From assembly GCA_024641835.1 (NCBI GenBank), contig JAHECH010000102.1, positions 1 to 9,789 on the forward strand: a DNA stretch of 9,789 bases. Reading direction: 5' to 3'. Positions 1 to 7,766 of the stretch are shown in pieces (position 1 is the first letter of the stretch; each line of letters starts with the position of its first letter). The notes beneath the pieces are model-generated. The model was not told where the DNA came from, did not search any database, and saw only the letters and a list, made by a program, of their open reading frames with translations. A program made the position numbers and the translations under genes. The DNA is from Deltaproteobacteria bacterium. Its GTDB lineage: Bacteria; Desulfobacterota; DSM-4660; Desulfatiglandales; HGW-15.

Positions 1-1071
1 TGGGAGAACCGAAAAAAAACGGGGAAAGTGGAAGGAAGAGGCGTCGGCATGGCCTCTCTCATCCACGTCGGGGGTGGTGCGCGGGTTTACAAATCCGACG
101 GATGCGGCACCATCATCAAGGCGGATGATTTCGGGAAGGTGGATGTTTTCACGGGCGCAACGGACATCGGCCAGGGGGCGGACACAGTGATCGCCCAGAT
201 GGTAGCCGAGGAGATCGGTGTTCTTCCTGAGGATGTGAATATCCTTGACAGGGATACAGATGTTTGCCCCTGGGACGTAGGCGTTCACGCGAGCAGAACC
301 ACCTTCGTGGCGGGCAATGCAGCACTTGGCGCGGCAAAGAAAGTCAAAGAGAAGATCCTGCAAATCTCTGCCGGGTATGTGGACCGTTGGAAGGACAAAG
401 ACGGCACCAAACATGAGGTTAAGCTGGACAGTGACCCTAAGAACCTGATGATCAAGGATCGCATGGTCTACTCCGTCAAGGAGCCGGAGAAGAAGATCGC
501 CCTCGGGAAGATCTTGCGCGGAGCCCACTATGAGAAGGGCGGAACCATGATCATGGGTGAGTACTTCTACGACCCGGACAATGAGAACCTGGACAGGGAG
601 TATAAGGGAAACCTTTCCAAGACCTATGCGTACGGCGCACACGGTGTCGAAGTGGAGGTGGACAAGGAGACGGGCAAGGTTAAGATCCTGAAGTACATTG
701 CAGCTCACGACGTGGGAAGGGCGATTAACCCCATGCTTCTAGAAGGCCAGATCTACGGCGCAGCAGCCATGGGAACAGGATATGCGCTGACAGAGCGCCT
801 CATACTGGAAAAAGGAGAGGTCATGAATCCCAATTTCAGGGATTACAAGATCCTCACGGCCAAGGACGTCATTCCCGTAGAGCCGGTGATCGTGGAGACC
901 ATGGATCCAGATGGTCCCTACGGAGCAAAGGGCATAGGCGAGCCCGGCCTTGTGCCCACGGCGCCCGCCATTGCGAATGCGATCTACGATGCAATAGGTG
1001 TAAGAATCAAAGACTTGCCGATGACGCCGGAAAGAATACTGAAGGCGATCAAAGAAAAGAACAATGAATAA
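1..1071 (+). CDS. Molybdenum hydroxylase Mo-cofactor subunit (xanthine dehydrogenase family), C-terminal part, 5' end cut by window
   Basis: Large catalytic subunit of a xanthine dehydrogenase/aldehyde oxidase-type enzyme, which hydroxylates a carbon next to a ring nitrogen or carbonyl using water as oxygen source. The reading frame is open from base 1, so the gene starts outside the window; the internal GTG at 28 and ATG at 49 are not real starts. About 356 residues are visible, roughly the last half of a usual 750-800 residue subunit. Family marks: TDIGQGADT with AEEIG (bases about 160-220), ASRTTFVAGNAA (about 289-325), HDVGRAINP (about 706-732), and near the end GIGEPGLVPTAPAIANAIYDA. The Glu of GIGEPG (codon 940-942) aligns with the catalytic base glutamate of xanthine oxidase. 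The FAD and FeS partners of this copy are not in the window unless it shares those at 8231-9646. Family assignment is firm; the substrate is unknown. Confidence 0.95.
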   Translation, partial: WENRKKTGKVEGRGVGMASLIHVGGGARVYKSDGCGTIIKADDFGKVDVFTGATDIGQGADTVIAQMVAEEIGVLPEDVNILDRDTDVCPWDVGVHASRTTFVAGNAALGAAKKVKEKILQISAGYVDRWKDKDGTKHEVKLDSDPKNLMIKDRMVYSVKEPEKKIALGKILRGAHYEKGGTMIMGEYFYDPDNENLDREYKGNLSKTYAYGAHGVEVEVDKETGKVKILKYIAAHDVGRAINPMLLEGQIYGAAAMGTGYALTERLILEKGEVMNPNFRDYKILTAKDVIPVEPVIVETMDPDGPYGAKGIGEPGLVPTAPAIANAIYDAIGVRIKDLPMTPERILKAIKEKNNE

Positions 1072-1210
1072 ATCCGAAGCACAAAATACGAAACAATATC
1101 GAATGACCAAAATTCAAATGGTCAAAACGACGGTAAAAGCAATCTGAGGGGTTTGAGCAGTTTTGGATATTCGAGTTTTGAATTTGTTTCGGATTTCGAA
1201 TTTCGGATTT
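1070..1210. repeat. Imperfect intergenic inverted repeat with TTTCGRA tandem units
   Basis: The outer arms 1070-1094 and 1186-1210 are reverse complements at 20 of 25 positions without gaps, including a perfect terminal nonamer (AAATCCGAA against TTCGGATTT) and a perfect CGAAAC/GTTTCG block. Further in, matching pieces (TCGAAT, CAAAAC) continue with small gaps. The right arm holds three tandem 7-mers TTTCGGA, TTTCGAA, TTTCGGA (1187-1207). The left arm begins on the last base of the stop codon of the upstream gene. Sequences of this look (AATTCGAAATCCGAA) recur between genes in Desulfobacterota genomes as I recall them. It could act as an mRNA hairpin or be a non-autonomous repeat; no transposase is adjacent and no clear target duplication was seen. 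Confidence 0.7.
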
Positions 1211-1267
1211 TTCCAAGGCGAATTCGAAAAGAAAGGGAAGTTCTTTTTTCTGGATTAGGAGCCATAC

Positions 1268-3376
1268 ATGTCAGCGAATAAATTCTACCGCTTGGGCTGC
1301 GACATTGGCGGCACCTTTACTGACTTTGTCCTGCTCAATGATCAAACAGGGGAAATCACGATCAATAAGTGCCTCACCACACCCAAGGACCCGTCCGATG
1401 CTGTGGAGCAGGGGATCAGGGAAATGGAGCGGAGAGTGCCAGGGTTTGTGGAAGAAATGGATGAGGTGATCCATGGAACCACCCTGGTCATCAACTCCAT
1501 CATTGAAAGAAAGGGCGCGCGTACTGGCCTCATTACCACTAAGGGATTCAGAGATGTTCTGGAACTGGGAAGGGAGATCAGGTATGCGCCATATGACATT
1601 TTCGCAGAATTCCCGAAACCGCTGGTGCCGAGAAGGTTCAGGCTGGAAGTGGATGAGCGGATCAGGAGCGACGGGACTGTACTGAAACCCCTCGACCCCA
1701 AAGACGCGAGAGCTGCAGTTCGAACGTTGGTAGACATGGGGGTCGATTCCATTGCCGTCTGCCTCATCAATTCTTTCGAGAACCCGAAACATGAATTTAT
1801 GGTCAAGAAAATCATCGAAAAAGAGGCACCGCATGTTTCGGTGTCTATTTCATACCATGTGTTGCCCCAGATCCGGGAGTACGAGAGGACGAGCACCACC
1901 GTCACCAATGCGTATGTCAAGCCCCTCACAGGGAAGTATCTGTCCAAACTGTCAGGAAGGCTGGGGTCCATCGGATTCAAAGGGAAGCTCTTTATCATGC
2001 TCTCCAGCGGTGGGATCACCTCTGTGGAAACGGCGGCCGAGTTCCCTGTTCGGATCATAGAGTCGGGCCCAACAGCAGCAGTCATTGCGGGTCAGTATTA
2101 TGGGAAGCTTTTTAACCTTCCGGACATGTTCTGCTTTGACATGGGAGGGACGACAGCGAAATCTTGCCTCATTCAACGCGGCTTCGCAGGAGTGGTTCCA
2201 ACCTTTGAGGTGGGCCGGGTTCAAAGGTTCATGAAAGGAAGCGGCTTGACCATCCAGGTACCGGTAGTGGACTTGATGGAGATCGGCGCTGGCGGGGGAA
2301 GTATTGCCAAGGTGAGCAAACTGGGGACGCTCCAGGTTGGCCCTGAAAGCTCGGGTGCAGATCCAGGTCCCCTCTGTTACGCCAGAGGCGGTACGGATCC
2401 TTGCGTGACCGATGCTGACCTTTTGCTGGGTTATCTGGATGAGAACTACTTCCTGGGCGGCGAGATGAAGCTGGACAGGAAGGCTGCAAAGATAGGGGTC
2501 GAAGAGCAGATCGCTAAACCTCTGGGCGTCTCCTTCATACAGGCCATCTGGGGCATCCATGATCTCATCAATGAGACCATGGCGGCAGCAGCCAAGACCC
2601 ATATTGCCGAGAAGGGCGGAAACCCAAAAATTGTGACCGTAGCCGCCTTTGGCGGTGCGGGCCCGGTTCATGCTTACGGTTTGGCGAAGAAGTTGGGAGC
2701 CCCTACAATGATCGTCCCTCCCAACGCCGGCGTAGGTTCAGCCCTGGGCTTCTTCACAGCTCCGAGAGCTTTTGACCTGGTGAGAAGCCACAAGGTCTCT
2801 CTGGGTGATGCCGATTTTTCTGAGATTGAAAAGATCTTCGAGGAACTGGAAGCCGATGGAAAGAAGACCCTTGGGAAAGCGGGAACAAATGAACCTATCC
2901 AATTCGAACGATCCCTGGATATGCGTTTTATAGGGCAGGGGTCTGAGACTAGAGTGTCTCTTCCGGAAAGAGACTTCGCCGAACTGAGCAAGGAAGAAGT
3001 GCGCAAGCGATTCGATGAAATCTACGAGAAGCTGTATGGAAGGACCTACCCTGATTCCGCGGTGGAGTTCATCAATTTCAAAGTCCGTGCAAGTCTGCCG
3101 GAGCGGCTCCTCCAATTGCCGAAGTTCGAAAGGTCGGGACGGGTCCTGGAGGAGGCTATCAAAGGGACGCGGCCGGCATACTCAGAAATCGCCAAAGATT
3201 TTATCCAGCACACGGTTTATGACCGGTATAAACTATTCCCCGATGCAGAATTCAGAGGACCTGCGATCATCGAAGAGAAGGAATCCACTGTGATCATAGG
3301 AGAGGATGCTTCGGTCTCTGTAGACGAATACGGATTTTTGTGGGCAGATCTGCAGCAAGGAAGAGGGGCAGGGTAA
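1268..3376 (+). CDS. hyuA: Hydantoinase/oxoprolinase family ATPase subunit (HyuA-like)
   Basis: ATP-dependent subunit of the N-methylhydantoinase / 5-oxoprolinase / caprolactamase / acetone and acetophenone carboxylase family, 702 residues, normal length. It activates the substrate carbonyl or amide by phosphorylation for the HyuB partner. Motifs in order: CDIGGTFTDF near the N-terminus (residues 11-20), the first phosphate loop of the actin-like fold; HGTTLVINS (about 71-79); SSGG (246-249); ESGPTAA (265-271); DMGGTTAKS (291-299), the second phosphate motif; SGADPGPLCYARGG (about 363-376); FGGAGPVHA (461-469); GSALGFF. The start is set by AGGAG at 1257-1261, six bases before ATG 1268. It lies 196 bp after the Mo subunit and 162 bp before HyuB, so it is not translationally coupled to its partner. 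No gamma subunit of acetone carboxylase is visible, which argues for a hydrolase. The symbol is at family level; the substrate is unknown, with a lactam or cyclic amide favoured by context. Confidence 0.95.
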   Translation: MSANKFYRLGCDIGGTFTDFVLLNDQTGEITINKCLTTPKDPSDAVEQGIREMERRVPGFVEEMDEVIHGTTLVINSIIERKGARTGLITTKGFRDVLELGREIRYAPYDIFAEFPKPLVPRRFRLEVDERIRSDGTVLKPLDPKDARAAVRTLVDMGVDSIAVCLINSFENPKHEFMVKKIIEKEAPHVSVSISYHVLPQIREYERTSTTVTNAYVKPLTGKYLSKLSGRLGSIGFKGKLFIMLSSGGITSVETAAEFPVRIIESGPTAAVIAGQYYGKLFNLPDMFCFDMGGTTAKSCLIQRGFAGVVPTFEVGRVQRFMKGSGLTIQVPVVDLMEIGAGGGSIAKVSKLGTLQVGPESSGADPGPLCYARGGTDPCVTDADLLLGYLDENYFLGGEMKLDRKAAKIGVEEQIAKPLGVSFIQAIWGIHDLINETMAAAAKTHIAEKGGNPKIVTVAAFGGAGPVHAYGLAKKLGAPTMIVPPNAGVGSALGFFTAPRAFDLVRSHKVSLGDADFSEIEKIFEELEADGKKTLGKAGTNEPIQFERSLDMRFIGQGSETRVSLPERDFAELSKEEVRKRFDEIYEKLYGRTYPDSAVEFINFKVRASLPERLLQLPKFERSGRVLEEAIKGTRPAYSEIAKDFIQHTVYDRYKLFPDAEFRGPAIIEEKESTVIIGEDASVSVDEYGFLWADLQQGRGAG

Positions 3377-3408
3377 ACGGCGAACAGCGTTTGATTCCAA
3401 CCTTTACC

Positions 3409-3436
3409 CTCAGGGGGCGAAGCCTCGCTCCTTGAG
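3409..3436 (+). other. 12-bp RNA hairpin between hyuA-like and hyuB-like genes
   Basis: Arms CTCAGGGGGCGA (3409-3420) and TCGCTCCTTGAG (3425-3436) pair over all 12 positions if two G.U wobbles are allowed, closing a 4-base loop AGCC. No T-run follows, so it is not a standard intrinsic terminator. A second near-palindrome CTTGGGCCCTAAG lies at 3473-3485. The 162-bp spacer otherwise shows no gene. Possible roles are differential stability or expression of the two subunits, or the remnant of a mobile-element end; the latter is only a resemblance. Confidence 0.55.
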
Positions 3437-3522
3437 TCGGGATGAAGCCAGGACGCTCTTTAGCTCTTGTCCCTTGGGCCCTAAGCCTTGGACCACTCCA
3501 TAAATCGTAGTCACTTTATCTT

Positions 3523-3530
3523 GAGAAAGG
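3523..3530 (+). promoter_or_regulatory. Ribosome binding site fixing the hyuB-like start
   Basis: GAGAAAGG sits eight bases before ATG 3539. This favours ATG 3539 over the in-frame TTG at 3488, which has no comparable site and would add 17 residues ahead of the conserved N-terminus MARKFDPITLEIL. Confidence 0.7.
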
Positions 3531-3538
3531 AATCATTC

Positions 3539-5287
3539 ATGGCACGGAAGTTTGATCCTATCACCCTCGAAATATTGTGGCGCAGGCTGATCTCCATCGT
3601 GGATGAGGCGGACAGCACCGTGGCAAGAACCGCTTTTTCGAGCCTCCTCAGAGACGCCCATGATTACACATGTATGTTTACTGACCGTAAAGGCCGCGAA
3701 CTGGCTCAGGGGACGTTTGCAACACCGGGTCAATCCGGAGCAATGGCTCTGGGTATCAAGAACCTTGTGAACAAGCTCCCCTTGGATAGCTACAAACCGG
3801 GCGATGTTTTCATCACCAATGATCCATGGGCATTGGCTGGCCACCTGAATGATGTCTGCGTCATGAGCCCTATCTTTTTCAAGGGGAGTCCGGTCGCTTT
3901 CACGGCCTGCGTTTTTCACCATTCCGACATCGGCGGCCGTGTTTCTTCAGACAACCATGAAGTTTATGAGGAAGGCCTGTTTATCCCCCTGGTGAAACTC
4001 TATGAGGATGGGGTTCTCAATGATTCGGTGCTGGAGATGATCCGCTGGAACGTTCGAACGCCGGAAGAAGTGACGGGAGATATTCGCTCTCAGATAGCAG
4101 CAAACCACGTCTGCGCGGAGAAGGTTATCGAGATGCTGGAAGACAATCAGCTCGATGGTCTGGATGATCTGGCCGAGGAAGTCATCGGGAGAACAGAAAG
4201 GAGCATGAGAGAGGCGATTGAAAAGGTTCCTGATGGCGTTTACAGAGCTCAAGGCATTGTGGAGCAGATAGGTGGAAAGGACGATATTGTCATCAAAGCA
4301 GCGATTGAGGTGAAAGGGAGCGACATCATTGTTGACCTCAAAGGCTCTTCTCCTCAGGTCAACTGGGGCGGCAACGTGGTGTACAACTTTACCTATGCCT
4401 ATGTTCACATGGCCGTCAAAAGCATGTTTGATCCTTATATCCCTAACAATGACGGCTGTGCAGCACCGATCACCCTCAAAGCGCCGGAAGGCACCGTGGT
4501 GAACTGCAAGTTCCCGGCTGCGGTTGCTGCAAGGATGCAGATCGGGCATTTCATGACAGAGATCATCTACCGCGCCCTGGCAAAGGCTATCCCCAACCAG
4601 GTGATTGCTGCGAGCGGTGGGACTCCGGCGACGATGAATGTCTTCTATGGAAGAAGAAACAATGGCAGACCCTGGCACAGCGTTATCATCAGGGGAGGGG
4701 GAATGGGCGCAGGTTCCGTGAGAGATGGACACTACGTGGCCATTTTCCCGGCCAATGGAGCCAACACGCCGGTGGAGATATTCGAAAGCGACACGCCTCT
4801 CATCGTGGAAAAGAGAGAACTCCTCACCGACTCAGGCGGGCCGGGGAAAATGAAGGGAAGCCTGGGCAGAAGGGTGGTTTTCAGAATCCCTGATGACAAG
4901 TATGCTCCCATTCCACCCGTGAACCTGGGAATTCAGTCAGGGAGATACCGTTATCCTCCGGAAGGGTTGTTTGGCGGGAAGTCCGGTGCTAAAGCTCAAT
5001 TCCTGGTGAACGGCAAACCTGGCAATCCTTTTGGTCTGACTCAGCTGAAGCCGGGCGATACCATCAGCATGGATGCGGCCGGTGGCGGAGGATATGGGAA
5101 ACCCTTGGAAAGAGACCCGGAGATGGTTGAGCTGGACGTGATCGAAGGGTATGTCAGCCTCAAGAAAGCAAGAGAGGAATACGGCGTGGTGGTCAACCCG
5201 AGAACTAGGATGCTCGACCGCGACGGCACGAAGAAGCTGCGCCAGATGATGAGAAAAGCCTTCAAGGAATCAAAGAGGAAGAAGTAA
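3539..5287 (+). CDS. hyuB: Hydantoinase/oxoprolinase family catalytic subunit (HyuB-like)
   Basis: Partner subunit of the HyuAB family, 582 residues from ATG 3539, a normal length. In hydrolytic members it opens a cyclic amide or imide using ATP turned over by HyuA; in carboxylating members it handles a ketone substrate. Seen: N-terminal DPITLEILWRRL typical of HyuB; PGQSGAM; PGDVFITNDPW with GHLND following (N94, D95, H102, D105); HHSDIGG (H127, H128, D130), the His/Asp cluster thought to form the metal/substrate site; ANHVCAEKV; DLKGSSPQVNWGG; IPNNDGC; ESDTPLIVEKREL and DSGGPGKMKGSLGRR in the C-terminal half. The family more often reads HHADxGG and GGTHLPD, so Ser129 and the GHLND stretch are mild variants. 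It ends in a Lys/Arg-rich tail. It sits 162 bp after HyuA and 117 bp before the beta-oxidation gene, same strand, probably one transcription unit. Confidence 0.95.
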   Translation: MARKFDPITLEILWRRLISIVDEADSTVARTAFSSLLRDAHDYTCMFTDRKGRELAQGTFATPGQSGAMALGIKNLVNKLPLDSYKPGDVFITNDPWALAGHLNDVCVMSPIFFKGSPVAFTACVFHHSDIGGRVSSDNHEVYEEGLFIPLVKLYEDGVLNDSVLEMIRWNVRTPEEVTGDIRSQIAANHVCAEKVIEMLEDNQLDGLDDLAEEVIGRTERSMREAIEKVPDGVYRAQGIVEQIGGKDDIVIKAAIEVKGSDIIVDLKGSSPQVNWGGNVVYNFTYAYVHMAVKSMFDPYIPNNDGCAAPITLKAPEGTVVNCKFPAAVAARMQIGHFMTEIIYRALAKAIPNQVIAASGGTPATMNVFYGRRNNGRPWHSVIIRGGGMGAGSVRDGHYVAIFPANGANTPVEIFESDTPLIVEKRELLTDSGGPGKMKGSLGRRVVFRIPDDKYAPIPPVNLGIQSGRYRYPPEGLFGGKSGAKAQFLVNGKPGNPFGLTQLKPGDTISMDAAGGGGYGKPLERDPEMVELDVIEGYVSLKKAREEYGVVVNPRTRMLDRDGTKKLRQMMRKAFKESKRKK

Positions 5288-5404
5288 CAAGAAAGAAGGA
5301 GTGACGAGAAACGAGCAATGAGTGAAAAGCAGATCAAAGGAGTCTACGTAACTTATAACTTGTCACTTGACGCTGCGATCTAAAGTTAGAAAAGGAGAAG
5401 AGCT

Positions 5405-7429
5405 ATGAACCAGAACAAAAGGCTTTATCCCACATCATTCAACCCCCTTTCTATCAGGCCATCAAGGCCAATTCCAAAAGAGATCGTCATTATCGGTGCT
5501 GGAACCATCGGTCCTGATATCGGGTATTATCTCAAAAGCGCCATACCCCAGATTAAGCTCATTCTGGTGGATGTGGTGGATACACCTCTTAAAAAAGCAG
5601 AAAAACGTTTCGCCGACTATACAAACAAGGCCCTGGAGAAAAGGAAGATGAAAGAGGATCAGGCAAAAGCGATCCTTAACAACATTGAGTACACCACGGA
5701 TTATGGCCTGATCAAGAACTGCGATCTGGTAATCGAGGCGGCAACAGAGAATATCCCTCTAAAGCAGCGGATCTTCAGCAGGATTGAGGAGTTGGTGAGC
5801 CCAGATACCATTATCACCTCCAACACGAGTTCCATTCCTGCAGATAGGATCTTCTCAAAGATGGAGAAACCGGGGAGGACAACCATCACTCATTTCTTTG
5901 CTCCTGCATGGCGGTCTCTTCCGGTAGAAGTCATCACCTGGCCTGGCACCAGCCAGGAGACTGTGGATTACTTGTTCTGGTTCTTTGCTCAAACAGGAAA
6001 GGTGCCTCTGATCACGGACAACGCGATCTGTTTTATGCTGGATCGCATCTTTGATAACTGGTGTAACGAGGCAGCCTATCTTCTCGAATATGCCACGGCA
6101 AGCCAGATTGACAACGTGGCTGAAGAGTTCGTTTCCGCCGGCCCATTCTACGTTCTCAATATGGCCAACGGCAACCCCATCATCATCGAGACCAACACAC
6201 TCCAGATGGAGGAAGGGACTCATTACAGGCCCGCTTCCATCCTTGCGTCTGTGGAAAAGTGGGTAACCCACAGGCCTGGCTCTAAGGTGGAAGTGACGGA
6301 GCACGGGAAGGGGATGATCAGAGACAGATTGCTTGGCATCCTTTTCTCCCAAACCTTTGACATCATCGATAGGGGGATCGGCACAAAAGAAGATTTGAAC
6401 TACGGATGCCAGATCGCTTTGGGATTCAAGAAAGGGCCATTCGATATCATGGGAGAGCTTGGAGAGGCTGAGGTCTCGCGGATCATGAAGAAGTTCCAGA
6501 AAGAGAGACCCGGCTTCCCCATGCCTAAGGCGAGCTTTGCTTCCTATCAGGACTTTAAGCGATACCTGCTGGTGGATGATGTAGATGGGGTCAAGGTCAT
6601 CACCCTTCGGAGGCCTCAGTCGATGAATGCCATCAGCGATGAGATCAACAATGAAATCCTGGGTGTGCTGAAGGAGAATGCGAATAAGCCGGATGTGAAA
6701 GGCTTTGTCATCACCGGCTATGGGACCAGGGCCTTTTCAGCAGGGGCGGATATCGGAAAGTTTCCCCAAACCCTCGGCAATTTTGCTGCTGCGGCTCAAT
6801 ATGCAAGGGACTGTGCTGAGGTTCAATTGTTCATGGATCAGATGGAAAAGCCGCTGGTCGCAGCGGTCAATGGTTTGGCTCTGGGGGGAGGACTTGAGAT
6901 AGCCATTCGATGCCACGGCATGGTGGCCACCAAGAATGCCTCATTCCAGTTTCCTGAGATTACCCTAGGTATTTTGCCAGGAATCGGAGGCTGCATCGTT
7001 CCTTATCGAAAATGGCCCCAAGGCGCAAAGCTGTTCCATGAGATGATTTGCCTCGCAAGACCGATCCATGCCAAAGAGGCTCTGGAGATGGGCATGATCA
7101 GCAAGATCGTTGATAACTATCCGGACCTGATCAGCGCCGCAATCGAGGAGGTCAAGAACCTGCAAGGGAAGATCAAGAGAATCCCTGGGGGCAAAGTCGA
7201 GATCCCTGAAATCACCATTTCTGACCCTCCCATGGCGGGGAAGCAGACATTGAGCAAAGAGGCTGTGTCCATCATCGTCAAGACCATCAAGGCTGGCGCG
7301 GCAGCGAACTCCCTTGCAGAGGCACTCGAGATCGGCTATCGAGGATCTGCGGAGATCGCATGCACAGACGCAGCCAAAGAAGGGATCACCGCCTTTCTCG
7401 AAAAACGAAGACCGGAGTTCAAGAAGTAG
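5405..7429 (+). CDS. Fused 3-hydroxyacyl-CoA dehydrogenase / enoyl-CoA hydratase (HAD-ECH order)
   Basis: Bifunctional beta-oxidation protein, 674 residues: hydration of an enoyl-CoA and NAD-dependent oxidation of the 3-hydroxyacyl-CoA. Start supported by AAAGGAG about seven bases before ATG 5405. The NAD-binding half comes first (GAGTIG at 31-36, SNTSS about 139-143, HFFAP from H163, PVEVI with E175), followed by the helical dehydrogenase domains to about residue 380. The hydratase half runs from about 388: SAGADI (A446-D449, oxyanion hole), GGGLEIA with E498, FPEITLGILPG with E518. The two glutamates are 20 residues apart, as in rat mitochondrial hydratase (E144, E164). This order is the reverse of FadB. 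Compared with human HADH, Ser137, His158 and Glu170 are kept at exact spacing, but Asn208 is replaced by Asp213 and Asn161 by Ala166. Likely processes the open-chain CoA ester after ring opening; true substrate unknown. Confidence 0.93.
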   Translation: MNQNKRLYPTSFNPLSIRPSRPIPKEIVIIGAGTIGPDIGYYLKSAIPQIKLILVDVVDTPLKKAEKRFADYTNKALEKRKMKEDQAKAILNNIEYTTDYGLIKNCDLVIEAATENIPLKQRIFSRIEELVSPDTIITSNTSSIPADRIFSKMEKPGRTTITHFFAPAWRSLPVEVITWPGTSQETVDYLFWFFAQTGKVPLITDNAICFMLDRIFDNWCNEAAYLLEYATASQIDNVAEEFVSAGPFYVLNMANGNPIIIETNTLQMEEGTHYRPASILASVEKWVTHRPGSKVEVTEHGKGMIRDRLLGILFSQTFDIIDRGIGTKEDLNYGCQIALGFKKGPFDIMGELGEAEVSRIMKKFQKERPGFPMPKASFASYQDFKRYLLVDDVDGVKVITLRRPQSMNAISDEINNEILGVLKENANKPDVKGFVITGYGTRAFSAGADIGKFPQTLGNFAAAAQYARDCAEVQLFMDQMEKPLVAAVNGLALGGGLEIAIRCHGMVATKNASFQFPEITLGILPGIGGCIVPYRKWPQGAKLFHEMICLARPIHAKEALEMGMISKIVDNYPDLISAAIEEVKNLQGKIKRIPGGKVEIPEITISDPPMAGKQTLSKEAVSIIVKTIKAGAAANSLAEALEIGYRGSAEIACTDAAKEGITAFLEKRRPEFKK

Positions 7430-7501
7430 GGCATTTCCAGCAAAGCCTGCCTCTGTTTTAGGGCCTATTCAGCTAGGGTTATCGGGCTCTTGCAGATCCG
7501 A

Positions 7502-7533
7502 GTCATGACCACCGGGAAGGCGGTGGCCATGAC
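7502..7533 (+). other. Hairpin 1 in the MoaD-like gene leader
   Basis: Arms GTCATGACCACC (7502-7513) and GGTGGCCATGAC (7522-7533) pair at 11 of 12 positions (one A-C mismatch) around the 8-base loop GGGAAGGC. The stem is strong and GC-rich on the loop side. No T-run follows. Confidence 0.6.
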
Positions 7534-7632
7534 TTGTCTACCTGATGATTTACTTTCCTTGAAAGGTGGGTTTTCCTTTGCCAACTCGGGTGAGCCCTGT
7601 CGGGGCATCGGCTGTGGAAAAGATCTCATTTT

Positions 7633-7707
7633 GGCAGTGATGTCTTCCTCTTTTCGGTGGGTGGTTTTGTGGCGAAAACACTTTAACCGAAGACGTGACT
7701 GACTGCC
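7633..7707 (+). other. Long imperfect hairpin 2 in the MoaD-like gene leader
   Basis: Four helices nest in one structure: GGCAGT 7633-7638 with ACTGCC 7702-7707; GTCTT 7642-7646 with AAGAC 7690-7694; CGGT 7655-7658 with ACCG 7686-7689; GTTTT 7664-7668 with AAAAC 7675-7679. All are consistent with one another, giving a 75-nucleotide branched-free stem with internal loops. Each helix alone is short; the nesting is what makes it notable. Confidence 0.4.
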
Positions 7708-7731
7708 GCTCTCTAAATCACCAAACTGTAT

Positions 7732-7764
7732 GGGAAGATCTTAACTTTCACACAAGATCTTCCC
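7732..7764. repeat. Perfect 11-bp inverted repeat
   Basis: GGGAAGATCTT (7732-7742) and AAGATCTTCCC (7754-7764) are exact reverse complements around an 11-base AT-rich loop. It lies 10 bases upstream of the first ATG of the MoaD-like frame. There is no T-run on either side in the right place, so an operator or mRNA structure is more likely than a terminator. Confidence 0.7.
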
Positions 7765-7766
7765 CT

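Noticed and set aside
1342..2085. Long antisense frame (247 codons) inside the HyuA-like gene
   Set aside because: Lies wholly opposite a clearly conserved gene, shows no domain, and similar antisense frames occur opposite most genes here (for example 1952-2671 and 3947-4732).
3488..3538. Longer HyuB start at TTG 3488
   Set aside because: No ribosome binding site before it, and the extra 17 residues are not family-like; GAGAAAGG positions ATG 3539 well.
1268..5287. Acetone or acetophenone carboxylase
   Set aside because: HyuA and HyuB families include these enzymes, but no gamma/small subunit gene is next to them and the Mo hydroxylase context fits lactam opening better; not fully excluded because the flanks are unseen.
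5282..5368. Inverted repeat AAGTAACAAGA / ACTTGTCACTT between HyuB and the fusion gene
   Set aside because: Only 9 of 11 positions match over an 80-base span in A-rich sequence; may be chance.
7490..7702. Possible 70-residue protein in the gap before the MoaD-like gene
   Set aside because: Needs a TTG start, has no ribosome binding site and overlaps two hairpins; the amino acid sequence matches no family I know.
7732..7764. Perfect inverted repeat as an intrinsic terminator
   Set aside because: No T-run follows the stem on either strand; the downstream bases are CCTCC.
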